Made by a program: the position numbers and the translations under genes. Under the pieces are notes generated by a model, which searched no databases, was not told where the DNA came from, and saw nothing but the letters and a program-made list of their open reading frames with translations. From CAWCQC01 sp963819905 (GTDB taxonomy: Bacteria; Actinomycetota; Thermoleophilia; Gaiellales; Gaiellaceae): a DNA stretch of 64,000 bases. Positions 1 through 8,739 of this stretch are shown here, piece after piece. Location: the NCBI GenBank assembly GCA_963819905.1, contig CAWFXP010000007.1, positions 124,001-188,000 of the forward strand. The letters are read 5' to 3'. How positions within the stretch are numbered: position 1 is the first letter of the stretch; each line of letters begins with the position of its first letter.

Positions 1-1550
1 TAGTCGGCGGAACCGGTCTCGGCGTCACAGCGGTAGCAGCGGGCAGCCTCGCGCTTCGCCGCCTCGTCGTCGTAGGTCGTCTCGATCTCGGGGAACGCGA
101 TCGGGTTGTCGCCGAGGCCTCGGAACTCCTGGTGCTCGCGGGCGAACACCTCCCAGAGCGCGTCCTGGGCGACCGGGACGCGACGCGTCTTGTACGGCGT
201 GCGATAGGGGAGAGGGTTGGGGTCGCCCTCGAGGTAGTGCTGGAGGTAGTACGCGGCGCGGTGGCCGTGGTACATGGCGGTCACGATCGTCGAGGGGCCG
301 AACGCGCCGTCGCCCGCCGCGAAGACCTTCGGGTCGTCGGTGCGCATCGAGTCCCAGTCCGTGTGCACCTTCTCCGCGGCCATCAGGCCGAGCGATTCGA
401 GGTGCGCCGACTCGGCCTTCTGGCCGGTCGCGAGGATGACGAGCCCGCACGGAACGTCGTGCTCCGAGTTCGGCACGTCGAGCGCGACTCTGCGGCCGTC
501 GAGCCCGGGCTCGCCGAGCTCGGTCTTGACGCAGCGGAGCATGAACCCGCCGCCGTTCTCGTAGACCCCGACCGGCTGGGTGTTGTAGAGGATCTCGATC
601 CCCTCCTCGATCGCCCCCCAGAGCTCGTCCTTGCGGGCCGGGATCTCGTCGGGCCCGCGCCGGTAGACGATCTTCACGTCCTCGCAGCCCGGGAGGCGCC
701 TCGCCGAGCGGCACGCGTCCATCGCGACGTCGCCGGCGCCGACGACGATCACCTTCGCCGGCAGCTCGGGCCGCTCGCCGCCGTTGACGCGGCGCAGGAA
801 CTCGACTCCGTCCTCGATCCGCCGGTCGCGGCCGTGCTCCAGGTTGAGCCCCTTGGCCCACCACGCACCGATCGTCAGGAGGACGGCGTCGTGGCGCTCC
901 TTCAGCTCCTCGAGGGTGACGTCGTCCCCGAGCGCCGTGCCCAGGTGCACCGTGATCCCGGGACAGCGCGCCAGCATCCGGTCGATGTCCTCGCGGAAGA
1001 CCTCCGGGGGGCAGCGGAACGCCGGAATGCCCCAGGTCATGTAGCCGCCCAGCATCTCCGTCATCTCGTAGACGTGAACCTCGTAGCCCGCCTCGGCGAG
1101 ATCCTGCGCGGCGGTCAGGCCGGCGGGCCCGCCGCCGACGATCCCGACCGTCTGCGTCTTCGTCACGGGGACCGCGGCGGGCCGGTAGCCGGCGCCGAGT
1201 TGATCCATGACGTAGCGCTTGAGGTTTCGAATCGCGAGCGGCCCGTCGGAGTCGGCCCGCCGGCAGGCGGGCTCGCAGGGCGCGTCGCAGACGCGGCCGC
1301 AAACCGAGGAGAAGGGATTCGTGGCCGTGATCGCCTCGAAGGCCTCCTCGATCTTCCCCTCCCAGATGTAGGCGATGTACGAGGGCGCGTCCGTGCCGAT
1401 CGGGCATGCCACCTGGCAGGGGGCAGGCACGAAGTGGGCGTCGGGCACGTCGTCGCGCTCCGCCAGCTCGTCCGGAACGGCCGGCGGCGCGACGCGGTCC
1501 GGCCCGTAGACGTCGGGCTCGGGCGGGACGGCGAAGGCGTCGTCGCTCAT
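1..1550 (-). CDS. GltD-like NAD(P)H-dependent flavoprotein, C-terminus beyond the left edge
   Basis: FAD/NAD(P)-binding oxidoreductase of the glutamate synthase small-subunit family, which passes electrons from NAD(P)H to the FMN/iron-sulfur large subunit. The start is ATG at 1550-1548; it overlaps the upstream stop as ATGA, so the two are translationally coupled. The N-terminal third has the cysteine-rich motifs CQVACPIG and CGRVCDAPCEPACRR that bind 4Fe-4S clusters in this family. These are followed by a Rossmann FAD motif (GIVGGGPAGLTAA) and a second dinucleotide motif (VIVVGAGDVAMDA). The C-terminal ATGQ segment and AAGDGAFGPSTIV are present, and the sequence is open through base 1. About 515 residues are visible. 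The electron partner is almost certainly the preceding FMN protein; whether it serves glutamate or N-methylglutamate synthesis cannot be told from sequence. Confidence 0.9.
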   Translation of the reverse strand, partial: MSDDAFAVPPEPDVYGPDRVAPPAVPDELAERDDVPDAHFVPAPCQVACPIGTDAPSYIAYIWEGKIEEAFEAITATNPFSSVCGRVCDAPCEPACRRADSDGPLAIRNLKRYVMDQLGAGYRPAAVPVTKTQTVGIVGGGPAGLTAAQDLAEAGYEVHVYEMTEMLGGYMTWGIPAFRCPPEVFREDIDRMLARCPGITVHLGTALGDDVTLEELKERHDAVLLTIGAWWAKGLNLEHGRDRRIEDGVEFLRRVNGGERPELPAKVIVVGAGDVAMDACRSARRLPGCEDVKIVYRRGPDEIPARKDELWGAIEEGIEILYNTQPVGVYENGGGFMLRCVKTELGEPGLDGRRVALDVPNSEHDVPCGLVILATGQKAESAHLESLGLMAAEKVHTDWDSMRTDDPKVFAAGDGAFGPSTIVTAMYHGHRAAYYLQHYLEGDPNPLPYRTPYKTRRVPVAQDALWEVFAREHQEFRGLGDNPIAFPEIETTYDDEAAKREAARCYRCDAETGSAD

Positions 1551-3511
1551 TGCGCGTGCACCGGCGAGGCGAGCGTCGGCGCGGCGTTCTCGGCGTACTC
1601 GGGCGCGTACGGGAGGCGCGTGATCGCGGCCGCCTCGGGAGTCAGTGCGACGAGGTCGTCGCGCGAGAGCTCGTACACCGAGGCGTACCCGTGCGCGCGC
1701 ACGACCGAGGCGAGCTGCCAGCGCACCGCCTCGAGAAAGCGATGGATGTTCCACGACTCGACGTCGATGTCGTAGCGCGCGACGAACTCGGGATCCTGCG
1801 TGGCGATGCCGACCACGCACTGGCCGACCGCGCACTGCAGGCACGCGATGCAGCCGCCGGCGATGATCGCCGAGGTGCCCACCGCCACGCCGTGAGCGCC
1901 GAGGGCGATCGCCTTCGCGGTGTCGATCCCGTCCTTGACGCCGCCCATGAGCATGATCGGCATCCCGGTTGCCTCGATCTCCTCGAGGGCGTCGAGCGCC
2001 TCCATGATCGCCGAGAGCGTCGGGATGCCCACGTACTCGAGCACCTCGTTGCCGGCCGCCCCGGTCGAGCCCTGGACACCGTCGAGGCAGACGTAGTCGA
2101 ACCCGTCCTTGTAGGCGATCTTGATGTCGTCGCGGATCCGCCCCGCGCCGAGCTTGACCGAGACGGGCTTCTGCCAGCTCGTCGCCTCGCGGAACTCCTC
2201 GACCTTGATCACGAGATCGTCGGCGCCGAGGACGTCGGGGTGGCGGGACGGCGAGCGCAGGTCGATCCCCGCCGGGATGCCGCGCAGCCGGGCGATGTCC
2301 TCGGTCACCTTCTTCGCCATCAGCTGGCCGCCGAGGCCGGGCTTCGCGCCCTGGGAGATGTAGATCTCGACGCCGTCGGCCTGGCGCATCGCATGGACGT
2401 TCCAGCCGAGACGGCCGCCGAGGCACTGGACGACGACGCGCTTCGCCGCCTCGCGCACCTCCGGGATGAGGCCGCCCTCGCCCGAGTTGTCGCAGACGTC
2501 GGAGAGAGCCGAGGCCTTGGCGAGCGCGATCTTCGTCGCCTTCGAGAGCGCCCCGTAGCTCATCGGCGCGATCATCACGGGCATCGAGAGGTCGATCGGC
2601 GTCGCGCCGAAGCGGCCGCCGACCGAGGTCGCGAGCTCGACCTTCGCGATCACGTCCGGGTCGGGCTCGACCGCCGAGAAGTCGTTCTTGAACGCGATGT
2701 CGTTCAGGTGGGGCAGCGGGCGAGCCGTTCCGTACCCGCGGATCCGGTAGCGGCCGATCTGCGCCTTGACCGAGATGTCCTCCTGCACCTTCTCGTTCCA
2801 GTACTCGGTGCGCTCCGATCCGACGAAGAAGGGGATGACGCGCACGCGCGGCTCGGTGCGCGGATAGTGGAGGTTCTTGCCGGCGTTGACGATCTTCCTG
2901 AGCCTCCCGTGGAACGGGATCTCGAACCGCTCGAGGAACCCGAGGACGTCGTCCTCCTCGCCGTCCTCGAGCTCGGTCTCCTCCGCATCGGTGCCGAGGG
3001 TCGCGATCTCGCCGCCCACGAAGATGGTGCCGCCGTGGATGTCCTGGCCGACCTTCTCGCCCGAGTCGCCGCAGATGATCAGGCGGCCGCCGTACATCAT
3101 GTAGCCGGCCATGAAGTTCGCGTTGCCGCCGCAGCAGAGCGTTCCGGCCTTCATCACCTGCCCGGCGCGCGAGCCGAGGTTCCCGTGGACGACCACGTCC
3201 GCCCCGCGGATGGCGACGCCCGCGATGGCACCGGCGTTCCCGCGCACGACGACGGTGCCCTCGTACATGTTGTCCGCGAGGCCCCAGCCGACGTTGCCGT
3301 CGACCTCGAACCGGGGCAGGTCGGTGAGCCCGCCGCAGAAGTAGCCGGCCGACCCGTGCACCCGCACCGTGATGGGGTGGGTCAGGCCGACACCGATGTG
3401 GTGGCGGGCATCGGGGTTGACGACGTCGACGTCCTCGCCCTGCTCGCCGTAGGCGATCAGCAGCTTGTTGGCGTCGGTGACGGAGACCTGCGCTAGATCG
3501 ATCGTCGCCAT
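1547..3511 (-). CDS. Fused GXGXG-domain plus FMN-binding glutamate synthase protein (GlxC-GlxD / MgsB-MgsC type)
   Basis: Large-subunit core of a split glutamate-synthase-like enzyme, 654 residues. Residues 1 to about 200 form the GXGXG beta-helix domain (repeated Gly-Asn-x-Gly and VVVHGNLGSRAGQ-type turns). Residues about 260-640 form the FMN barrel, which uses glutamine-derived ammonia and 2-oxoglutarate in the family, with GALSKATKIALAKASAL, SGEGGLIPEV, GAKPGLGGQLMAKKV and the cysteine cluster CIACLQCAVGQC for a 3Fe-4S centre. The amidotransferase domain of classical GltB is absent and is supplied by the preceding gene, which it overlaps by 19 nt. In rhizobia and methylotrophs the two domains made here as one chain are separate genes (glxC/glxD, mgsB/mgsC). 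The start ATG at 3511-3509 gives the first residues MATIDLAQ. Glutamate synthase and N-methylglutamate synthase are both possible. Confidence 0.9.
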   Translation of the reverse strand: MATIDLAQVSVTDANKLLIAYGEQGEDVDVVNPDARHHIGVGLTHPITVRVHGSAGYFCGGLTDLPRFEVDGNVGWGLADNMYEGTVVVRGNAGAIAGVAIRGADVVVHGNLGSRAGQVMKAGTLCCGGNANFMAGYMMYGGRLIICGDSGEKVGQDIHGGTIFVGGEIATLGTDAEETELEDGEEDDVLGFLERFEIPFHGRLRKIVNAGKNLHYPRTEPRVRVIPFFVGSERTEYWNEKVQEDISVKAQIGRYRIRGYGTARPLPHLNDIAFKNDFSAVEPDPDVIAKVELATSVGGRFGATPIDLSMPVMIAPMSYGALSKATKIALAKASALSDVCDNSGEGGLIPEVREAAKRVVVQCLGGRLGWNVHAMRQADGVEIYISQGAKPGLGGQLMAKKVTEDIARLRGIPAGIDLRSPSRHPDVLGADDLVIKVEEFREATSWQKPVSVKLGAGRIRDDIKIAYKDGFDYVCLDGVQGSTGAAGNEVLEYVGIPTLSAIMEALDALEEIEATGMPIMLMGGVKDGIDTAKAIALGAHGVAVGTSAIIAGGCIACLQCAVGQCVVGIATQDPEFVARYDIDVESWNIHRFLEAVRWQLASVVRAHGYASVYELSRDDLVALTPEAAAITRLPYAPEYAENAAPTLASPVHAQ

Positions 3512-4410
3512 GTGCGGAAGGTGCCGGGCGGGGGCTCCGTCGTGGCGAGCGACCTGCCCGGGAAGAGCCGGTTCAGGGAGACCTCCTCGGAGGCGATCGC
3601 GACGAGCTGGTCGTCCTCGTACATCACCATCGGCTTCGCGGCGAGGTTGTCCTTCGCGTAGCCGATCTCGTCCTTCGTCGAGACGAGGAACGAGAACGTC
3701 CCGTCGAGGTCGCGGATCGACGTCTCGAGGGCTTCTGCGAGCGGGACCCCCTGGTCGAGCTTGTCGGCGAGGTAGACGGCGATCAGCTCGGAGTCGTTGT
3801 CGGTGTTGAACTCGAAGCCGCGCTTCTCGAGCCTGCGCCGCATCTTCCAGTAGTTCGTGATCTGCCCGTTGTGGACGATCGCCACGTCCGCGAACCCGGT
3901 CGCCCAGAACGGGTGGGACGCGTCCGGCGTCACGTCCGACTCGGTCGCGAGCCTGACGTGGCCGATCCCGTGCGTGCCCGAGTAGCCGGCGACGTGGTAG
4001 GCGTCGTCGACGTCGTGGGCGCCGCCGACGTCCTTGATGATGTCGAGGCTCTCGCCGATCGACACGACCTTCGCCGCGTGCTCCATCGCGTAGGCGAACG
4101 ACTGGAGGTCGCCGTCGAAGCGAACGGTGAACCGCTCGGTCGAGCCGACCGCCTCCTCCTCGAGGATCTCGGCCCCGAACTCGGCGAGCTTCGCCCGGAT
4201 GCGATCGACCGTCTCCTCGGCCTGCTCTCCCTCCCCGACGAAGAAGCGCAGCCGCAGCTCGCGCTCCCCGTTCGCCTCGTGGTAGAGGGCGAACCCGGTC
4301 GAGTCGGGCCCTCGGTGCTGGCAGCCGTCGAGCATCGTGATCAGGTCGCGGCCGAGCGGGAGGTCGAGCTCGGCAGTGTCCTTGTAGAGAATGCCGGCGA
4401 TTCCGCACAT
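3493..4410 (-). CDS. Class II glutamine amidotransferase subunit (GlxB/MgsA-like)
   Basis: Ntn-type glutaminase subunit of 305 residues that would hydrolyse glutamine and channel ammonia to the FMN subunit encoded next. The mature N-terminus begins MCGIAGILY, placing the nucleophile Cys at position 2. QHRGPDSTG, GHVRLATES and HNGQITNYW are the expected glutamine-binding motifs, and FNTDNDSELIAVYL follows. It is short compared with GltB and has no FMN domain, as in stand-alone GlxB or N-methylglutamate synthase subunit A. The start is ATG 4410-4408, preceded by a strong GGAGG about 8 nt upstream. The 3' end overlaps the next gene by 19 nt. Upstream lies an AT-rich palindrome between this gene and the glutamine synthetase. 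Confidence 0.9.
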   Translation of the reverse strand: MCGIAGILYKDTAELDLPLGRDLITMLDGCQHRGPDSTGFALYHEANGERELRLRFFVGEGEQAEETVDRIRAKLAEFGAEILEEEAVGSTERFTVRFDGDLQSFAYAMEHAAKVVSIGESLDIIKDVGGAHDVDDAYHVAGYSGTHGIGHVRLATESDVTPDASHPFWATGFADVAIVHNGQITNYWKMRRRLEKRGFEFNTDNDSELIAVYLADKLDQGVPLAEALETSIRDLDGTFSFLVSTKDEIGYAKDNLAAKPMVMYEDDQLVAIASEEVSLNRLFPGRSLATTEPPPGTFRTWRRSI

Positions 4411-4500
4411 GATCTCAACCTCCTCGCAGGTACTCGGGCGACCCTGTGAATGGTAGAGGTTTGCAGGGATTTCAACGCTGCGAGAGCTGACAGTCCTTTT

Positions 4501-4535
4501 GACCCGCATATGTCGATAGTGCACATATGCCAGGG
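4501..4535. promoter_or_regulatory. AT-rich interrupted palindrome between glutamine synthetase and amidotransferase genes
   Basis: GCATATGT (4506-4513) and ACATATGC (4523-4530) form a perfect 8-bp inverted repeat around a 9-nt centre. It extends outward with GACCC (4501-4505) and GGGTC (4533-4537) once a CA bulge is allowed. It sits just after the glutamine synthetase stop and about 90 nt upstream of the amidotransferase start. There is no T-run on the minus strand, so a classical terminator is unlikely. An operator or a processing/attenuation hairpin is an inference. Confidence 0.45.
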
Positions 4536-5886
4536 TCAGAAGCGGGTGAGGTACTCGTCGATCTCCCAGGGCGTGACCTGCTCGTGGTACCGGGCCCATT
4601 CGTCCCGCTTCACGCGGATGAAGTAGTCGACGTAGTCCTCGTCCCGCCCGCGGCCGAGCGCATCGCGGAGAACCGCGTCGCCCTCGAGCTCGTTCGTCGC
4701 CTCGAGGAGGTTCGCGGGCAGGGTCTCGAGGCCACGGCTCTTCAGGTCGGCGTACGGGATCGCGTAGAGGTTCTCCGAGTTCGGGTCGCCCGGCTCGAGC
4801 TCCGAGGTGATGCCGTCGAGCCCGGCCGCCAGGACGGCGGCGGCTGCCAGGTAGGGGTTGCAGGAGCCGTCGATCGTGCGGTCCTCGATGCGACCGGGGC
4901 CCGGGATGCGGAGCATCTGCGTCCGGTTGTTGTAGCCGTAGGAGATCCAGACCGGCGACCAGGTCGCCCCCGAGGCAGTGGTGCCCACCTTGAGGCGCTT
5001 GTAGGAGTTCACGGTCGGCGCCGTCAGGGCGCTGTAGGCCCGTGCGTGGGTGAGCAAGCCTCCGACGAACCGGTATGCGGTCTCCGACAGGCCGAGGCCG
5101 CGGGGATCGCCCTCGTCGAGGAACACGTTCTCGCCGTCCTTCCAGAGGGACATGTGGAAGTGGCAGCCGTTGCCCGTGAGATGCGAGAACGGCTTCGGCA
5201 TGAACGTCGCGATCATGCCCCGCTGCTCGGCGAGCGTGTGCACCATGTAGCGGAAGAAGATCGCCCGGTCGCACGTCGTCAGCGCGTCGTCGTAGGTGAA
5301 GTTCTGCTCGAACTGGCCGTTCGCGTCCTCGTGGTCGTTCGCGTAGTTCCCCCAGCCGAGCTCGTTCGTGTACTTCGAGACGGTCGTCAGGAAGTCGTAC
5401 TGCCGCGTCAGGCCGGTGATGTCGTAGCAGGGCTTCTCGAGCGTGTCGAGCTTGTCGGCGAGCTCGATCGACCCGTCCTCGCGGCGCCGCACGAGGAAGT
5501 ACTCGAGCTCGAGCCCCATCTTGAACTCGTATCCCTGTGACTTCGCCTTCGCGAGAACCCGGCGGAGGATCGTGCGCGGGACAGTAGGGCCATTCCTCCC
5601 CCTCCACCGTGACGTCGCACGCGAACCGCGCGAGGTTCGGCTGCCAGGGCACCGGCGTGAAGCTCGCGAGGTCGGGGATCGCCGCGATGTCCGGATCGGC
5701 CGGCACCTGGCCGATCTCGCCCGCCGCGAAGCCTGCGAAGCCGGCGCCGTCCGACGCCAGCTCGTCGAGATGGGCGGCCGGGATCAGCTTCGCGCTCGGG
5801 CGCGCGTACATGTCCACGAACTGGGCGAAGTAGAACTCGATCCCGCGCTCCTCCTGGAAGCGCCGGATCTCGTCGAGCGTCGGCAT
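4536..5886 (-). CDS. Glutamine synthetase-family enzyme (GlnT / gamma-glutamylmethylamide synthetase-like), one frameshift
   Basis: ATP-dependent amide ligase of about 449 residues. The N-terminal beta-grasp part has FYFAQFVDMYARPSAKL and GFAGFAAGEIGQ; the catalytic part has GLELEYFLV, NGQFEQNF, NGCHFHMSLW and NRTQMLRIPGPGRIEDR, the metal, ATP and glutamate sites of the family. The sequence changes frame once near 5578, after EEWPYCP: one surplus base in GTCCCGCGCACG separates it from RTILRRVLAK. The span is 3n+1, consistent with a single 1-bp insertion. It resembles the GlnT/GMAS branch rather than GlnA, so the substrate may be ammonia or methylamine. It is first in the operon after the regulator and 125 nt upstream of the amidotransferase. 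Start ATG at 5886. Confidence 0.85.
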
Positions 5887-5972
5887 GCGCTGTCCTCCTC
5901 GTGGGGTCAGGGAAATCTACGGCCGCGGCTGCGCAGGCGCGATGGCCGGTTGCTCCACGGTCGCCCGCCGGG

Positions 5973-7565
5973 CTATGTCGCCGGCGGCGGTCCGGGCGTG
6001 CCGAGGGCGTGCTCGAGCTTCACCAGCTTGACCGCGATCTCGACCATCAGCCAGTCGTCCGTCCGCAGGTCGATGCCGGAGATGTCCATGATCCGTCGCA
6101 GGCGCTGGCGGAGCGTGTTCGGATGGACGTACAGCGCCTCTGCGGTCGCGCTGATGTTGCCCCGGCGGCGGAGGAACTCCTCGAGCGTAGGCAGGAGCGA
6201 CGTCGAGCGCGCCCGGTCGTACTCGGCGAGGCGTGCAATCGCGTCGCGCTGCGGGTCGCGGACGTCGGCGTCGATCGACATCCGCAGCAGGTACTTGTAC
6301 GGCCCGAGCTCGTCGTAGGCCATGACGCCCGGCCGCGGCTGGAGGACGGTCGTTCCGAGGAGCGCGTGCCCCGCCTCCTCGAAGCCTGCCTTGAAGCTCG
6401 CCGCGCCGCGGCAGACGTTCGACACGCCGGCCGCGACCGGTGGCTCGACGTCAACCTGAAGCCGCCGGATCTCGTCGAGAAGGGCTTCCTCGCCCGCCTG
6501 GGGCACGCGCAGGAGCGCCCTCATCGAGTCGTCGCGCCGGTCGAACAGCGAGCCCGGCGCGGCGCTCGCGAGGACGCGCTCGAGCCCGTCGCTTGCCGGG
6601 GCGGCGGCCAGCACCAGATAGCGCTGGTCGAGGTCGCACCGGAGGCGCAGCGCTCGGCCCTCGAGGTCCCCGAGCGTCGCGCCGCTCGCGAGCTGCTCGA
6701 AGAAGTCCTTGATCAGGTTCTTCTCGGTCAGCCGCTCGATCAGCTCGATCTTCTTGATCGCGACCGCGGTCTGGTTCGCCACGTTCCGCGCGAGGTCGAT
6801 CTCGGTGGTCCGTTCGGCGGTCAGCAGGCCGAGCAGCTCGTCCCCTGCCACGATCGGCGTCGCGACCGCGGCGTGCCGTCCGCTGCGGGCGATCTCGGGG
6901 CCGAGGCCCGCGAGCGTCAGCCGCGGCCGGGCCGGCGCGTTCGCGGGTGCCGACGTGCGGAGCCGCAGCTCCTCGCTGCCGGGGTCGAGGAGGTAGACGT
7001 GACACGCGGACGCGTCGAGCAGCTCGAGGCTTCGGTCGGCGACGGCCGGAAGCAGCTCGTCGAGCGTCTCTGCCCGGGCGATCGTCTCACCGAGCTGCGT
7101 CAGGTGCTCGAGCTCCCCGACCCTGCGACGGGTCTCCTCGTAGAGCCGGGCGTTCTCGATCGCGCCCGCCACGAGGGAGGCGCTCGAGACGAGGAAGTCG
7201 ACCTCGCCTTCGGTGAACTCACGCGGTGCCTGGGTGTGGAGCGTCACGGCTCCGATCGCGGCGCCGTCCTTGGCGAGGATCGGCACGGAGACGAGCGACT
7301 GAAACTTCTCCTCGGCGAGCTCGGGGACGTACTTGAAGCGGGGATCGGCGAGCGCGTTCTCGCGAATGAACGCCGGCTCGCGGTGCTCGATCGCCCACCA
7401 GGCGAGGCCCTCGCCCCGTTCGAGCGCGACGTGCCCGACGAGGTGGGCATAGGGCTCCGAGGCAGCCCTCATCACGAGCCGCCGGTCGCCGTCCTCGGCC
7501 AGGTAGACGAAGCAGGCCGGGACGTCACTCGCGTCGGACAGCAGCCGGACGACTGCCGCGAGCAC
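5973..7565 (-). CDS. GAF-domain PucR/CdaR-type transcriptional regulator
   Basis: Transcription factor of about 530 residues. GAF-type sensory domains cover roughly residues 1-150 and 160-290 (LVSVPILAKDGAAIGAVTL; ATPIVAGDELLGLLTAE). A coiled linker and a CdaR/PucR-like middle region follow, and the C-terminus holds the PucR helix-turn-helix (LPTLEEFLRRRGNISATAEA, then LYVHPNTLRQRLRRI). It lies 86 nt upstream of the glutamine synthetase on the same strand and is probably its regulator, by position. The first usable start is GTG at 7565, but GAF-like sequence (FLSEIISTVASSLELDE) continues upstream in frame to a stop near 7658 with no ATG/GTG/TTG. The true start is therefore uncertain: a rare codon or a small sequence error is possible. 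Confidence 0.85.
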   Translation of the reverse strand: MLAAVVRLLSDASDVPACFVYLAEDGDRRLVMRAASEPYAHLVGHVALERGEGLAWWAIEHREPAFIRENALADPRFKYVPELAEEKFQSLVSVPILAKDGAAIGAVTLHTQAPREFTEGEVDFLVSSASLVAGAIENARLYEETRRRVGELEHLTQLGETIARAETLDELLPAVADRSLELLDASACHVYLLDPGSEELRLRTSAPANAPARPRLTLAGLGPEIARSGRHAAVATPIVAGDELLGLLTAERTTEIDLARNVANQTAVAIKKIELIERLTEKNLIKDFFEQLASGATLGDLEGRALRLRCDLDQRYLVLAAAPASDGLERVLASAAPGSLFDRRDDSMRALLRVPQAGEEALLDEIRRLQVDVEPPVAAGVSNVCRGAASFKAGFEEAGHALLGTTVLQPRPGVMAYDELGPYKYLLRMSIDADVRDPQRDAIARLAEYDRARSTSLLPTLEEFLRRRGNISATAEALYVHPNTLRQRLRRIMDISGIDLRTDDWLMVEIAVKLVKLEHALGTPGPPPAT

Positions 7566-7799
7566 CTCGTCGAGCTCGAGCGAGGACGCGACCGTCGAGA
7601 TGATCTCGGACAGGAAACGCGTCTCGGTTGTGGACGCGTGCGGTGCGATCGGTCGATCCTAGATGGTCGAAGCGCGGACGGCGCGCGCGGGCCGGACGCG
7701 GTCCCGGGCGCGCCTCGTCGCCGCCGCCCGGAGCCCCGACCAGGGCCGCCGCCCGTGAAGCTCGTGTAACGTCTCGGCGCGCCGAACGCGCTGCAGGCC

Positions 7800-8702
7800 A
7801 TGGTTCCGTTCGCCGAAACGCTCGTTGCCGAGGGGCTCACCGCGGCGTTCCTCCCGAGGCAGGGAATGCTCGGGGTCTCGCTGCGCCATCGCGGCGAGGA
7901 GCTGCTGGGGCTCGTCGAGGACGTCGACGCGGCCGCCGAGGCTGGATCGGTGGTCGGGATCCCGCTGCTCCACCCGTGGGCGAACAGGCTCGCCGGGCTG
8001 CGGTATGCGGTCGGCGGGCGCGAGGTCACGCTCATGCCGACATCGCCCCTCCTCCATCTCGACGACAACGGCCTCCCGATCCACGGCGTTCCGTGGTCTC
8101 GGCTCGAATGGCGCCTGACGGCTGCGAGCGAGCAAGCGCTGTCCGCCTCGCTGGACTGGGAGTCGGAGGAGCTTCTCGCCGTGTTCCCGTTCCCGCACCG
8201 GCTCGACCTCTCGGTCGCGCTGGACCCCGCCGGCGTGACGCTCACGCTGAAGCTCGAGCCGACCGGAAACGCCGCGGTGCCGGTCAGCTTCGGCTTCCAT
8301 CCGTACTTCACGCTCCCCGGTGCCGGCCGCGATCGCTGGCGCCTCGTTCTCCCGTCGATGCGACGGCTCCTCCTCGACGAGCGTGGCATTCCGACCGGGA
8401 GGGAGGTTCCTGTGCCCGGTGTCGCCCGCCCACTAGCGGGCCTCGACCTCGACGACGGGTACGCGGGGTTGCCCGATCATGCGCGCTTGACCCTCGAGGG
8501 CGACGGCAGGCGCGTCACGGTCAGCCTCCTGGAGGGCTACACCCATGCTCAGATCTTCGCTCCGGCCGGCAAACCGTTCGTCGCGCTCGAGCCGATGACC
8601 GCTCCGACGAACGCGCTCGTGAGCGGAACCGGGCTTCGACACGTGGCGCCCGGCGGGCGGTTCAGGGCTACCTTTCGCATCGAGGTAGAGGCCGCTGCGT
8701 AG
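7800..8702 (+). CDS. Aldose 1-epimerase (mutarotase) family protein
   Basis: Galactose mutarotase-like beta-sandwich enzyme, 300 residues, predicted to interconvert sugar anomers in the cytoplasm. Diagnostic elements are LLHPWANRLAG near the N-terminus, a His in LPIHGVPWS, FGFHPYFTLPG in the middle, and FVALEPMTAPTNALVSG near the end, which carries the catalytic glutamate region of the family. No signal peptide. It starts at ATG 7800, divergent from the regulator to its left, and ends 37 nt before the formate dehydrogenase gene, so it could be co-transcribed with it although no functional link is evident. The exact sugar is unknown. Confidence 0.85.
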   Translation: MVPFAETLVAEGLTAAFLPRQGMLGVSLRHRGEELLGLVEDVDAAAEAGSVVGIPLLHPWANRLAGLRYAVGGREVTLMPTSPLLHLDDNGLPIHGVPWSRLEWRLTAASEQALSASLDWESEELLAVFPFPHRLDLSVALDPAGVTLTLKLEPTGNAAVPVSFGFHPYFTLPGAGRDRWRLVLPSMRRLLLDERGIPTGREVPVPGVARPLAGLDLDDGYAGLPDHARLTLEGDGRRVTVSLLEGYTHAQIFAPAGKPFVALEPMTAPTNALVSGTGLRHVAPGGRFRATFRIEVEAAA

Positions 8703-8739
8703 AATCCGTCTCACCGACTCCGAAGGGAGGTGAGACCGG

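Noticed and set aside
4501..4537. Rho-independent terminator after the glutamine synthetase
   Set aside because: The stem is AT-rich with a 9-nt centre and no U-run follows on the minus strand.
25..7769. Long open frames antisense or offset to the nitrogen operon (for example 132-1775 plus and 5901-7769 plus)
   Set aside because: Arg/Ala/Gly/Pro-rich translations without any motif, typical of high-GC shadow frames over clearly coding sequence.
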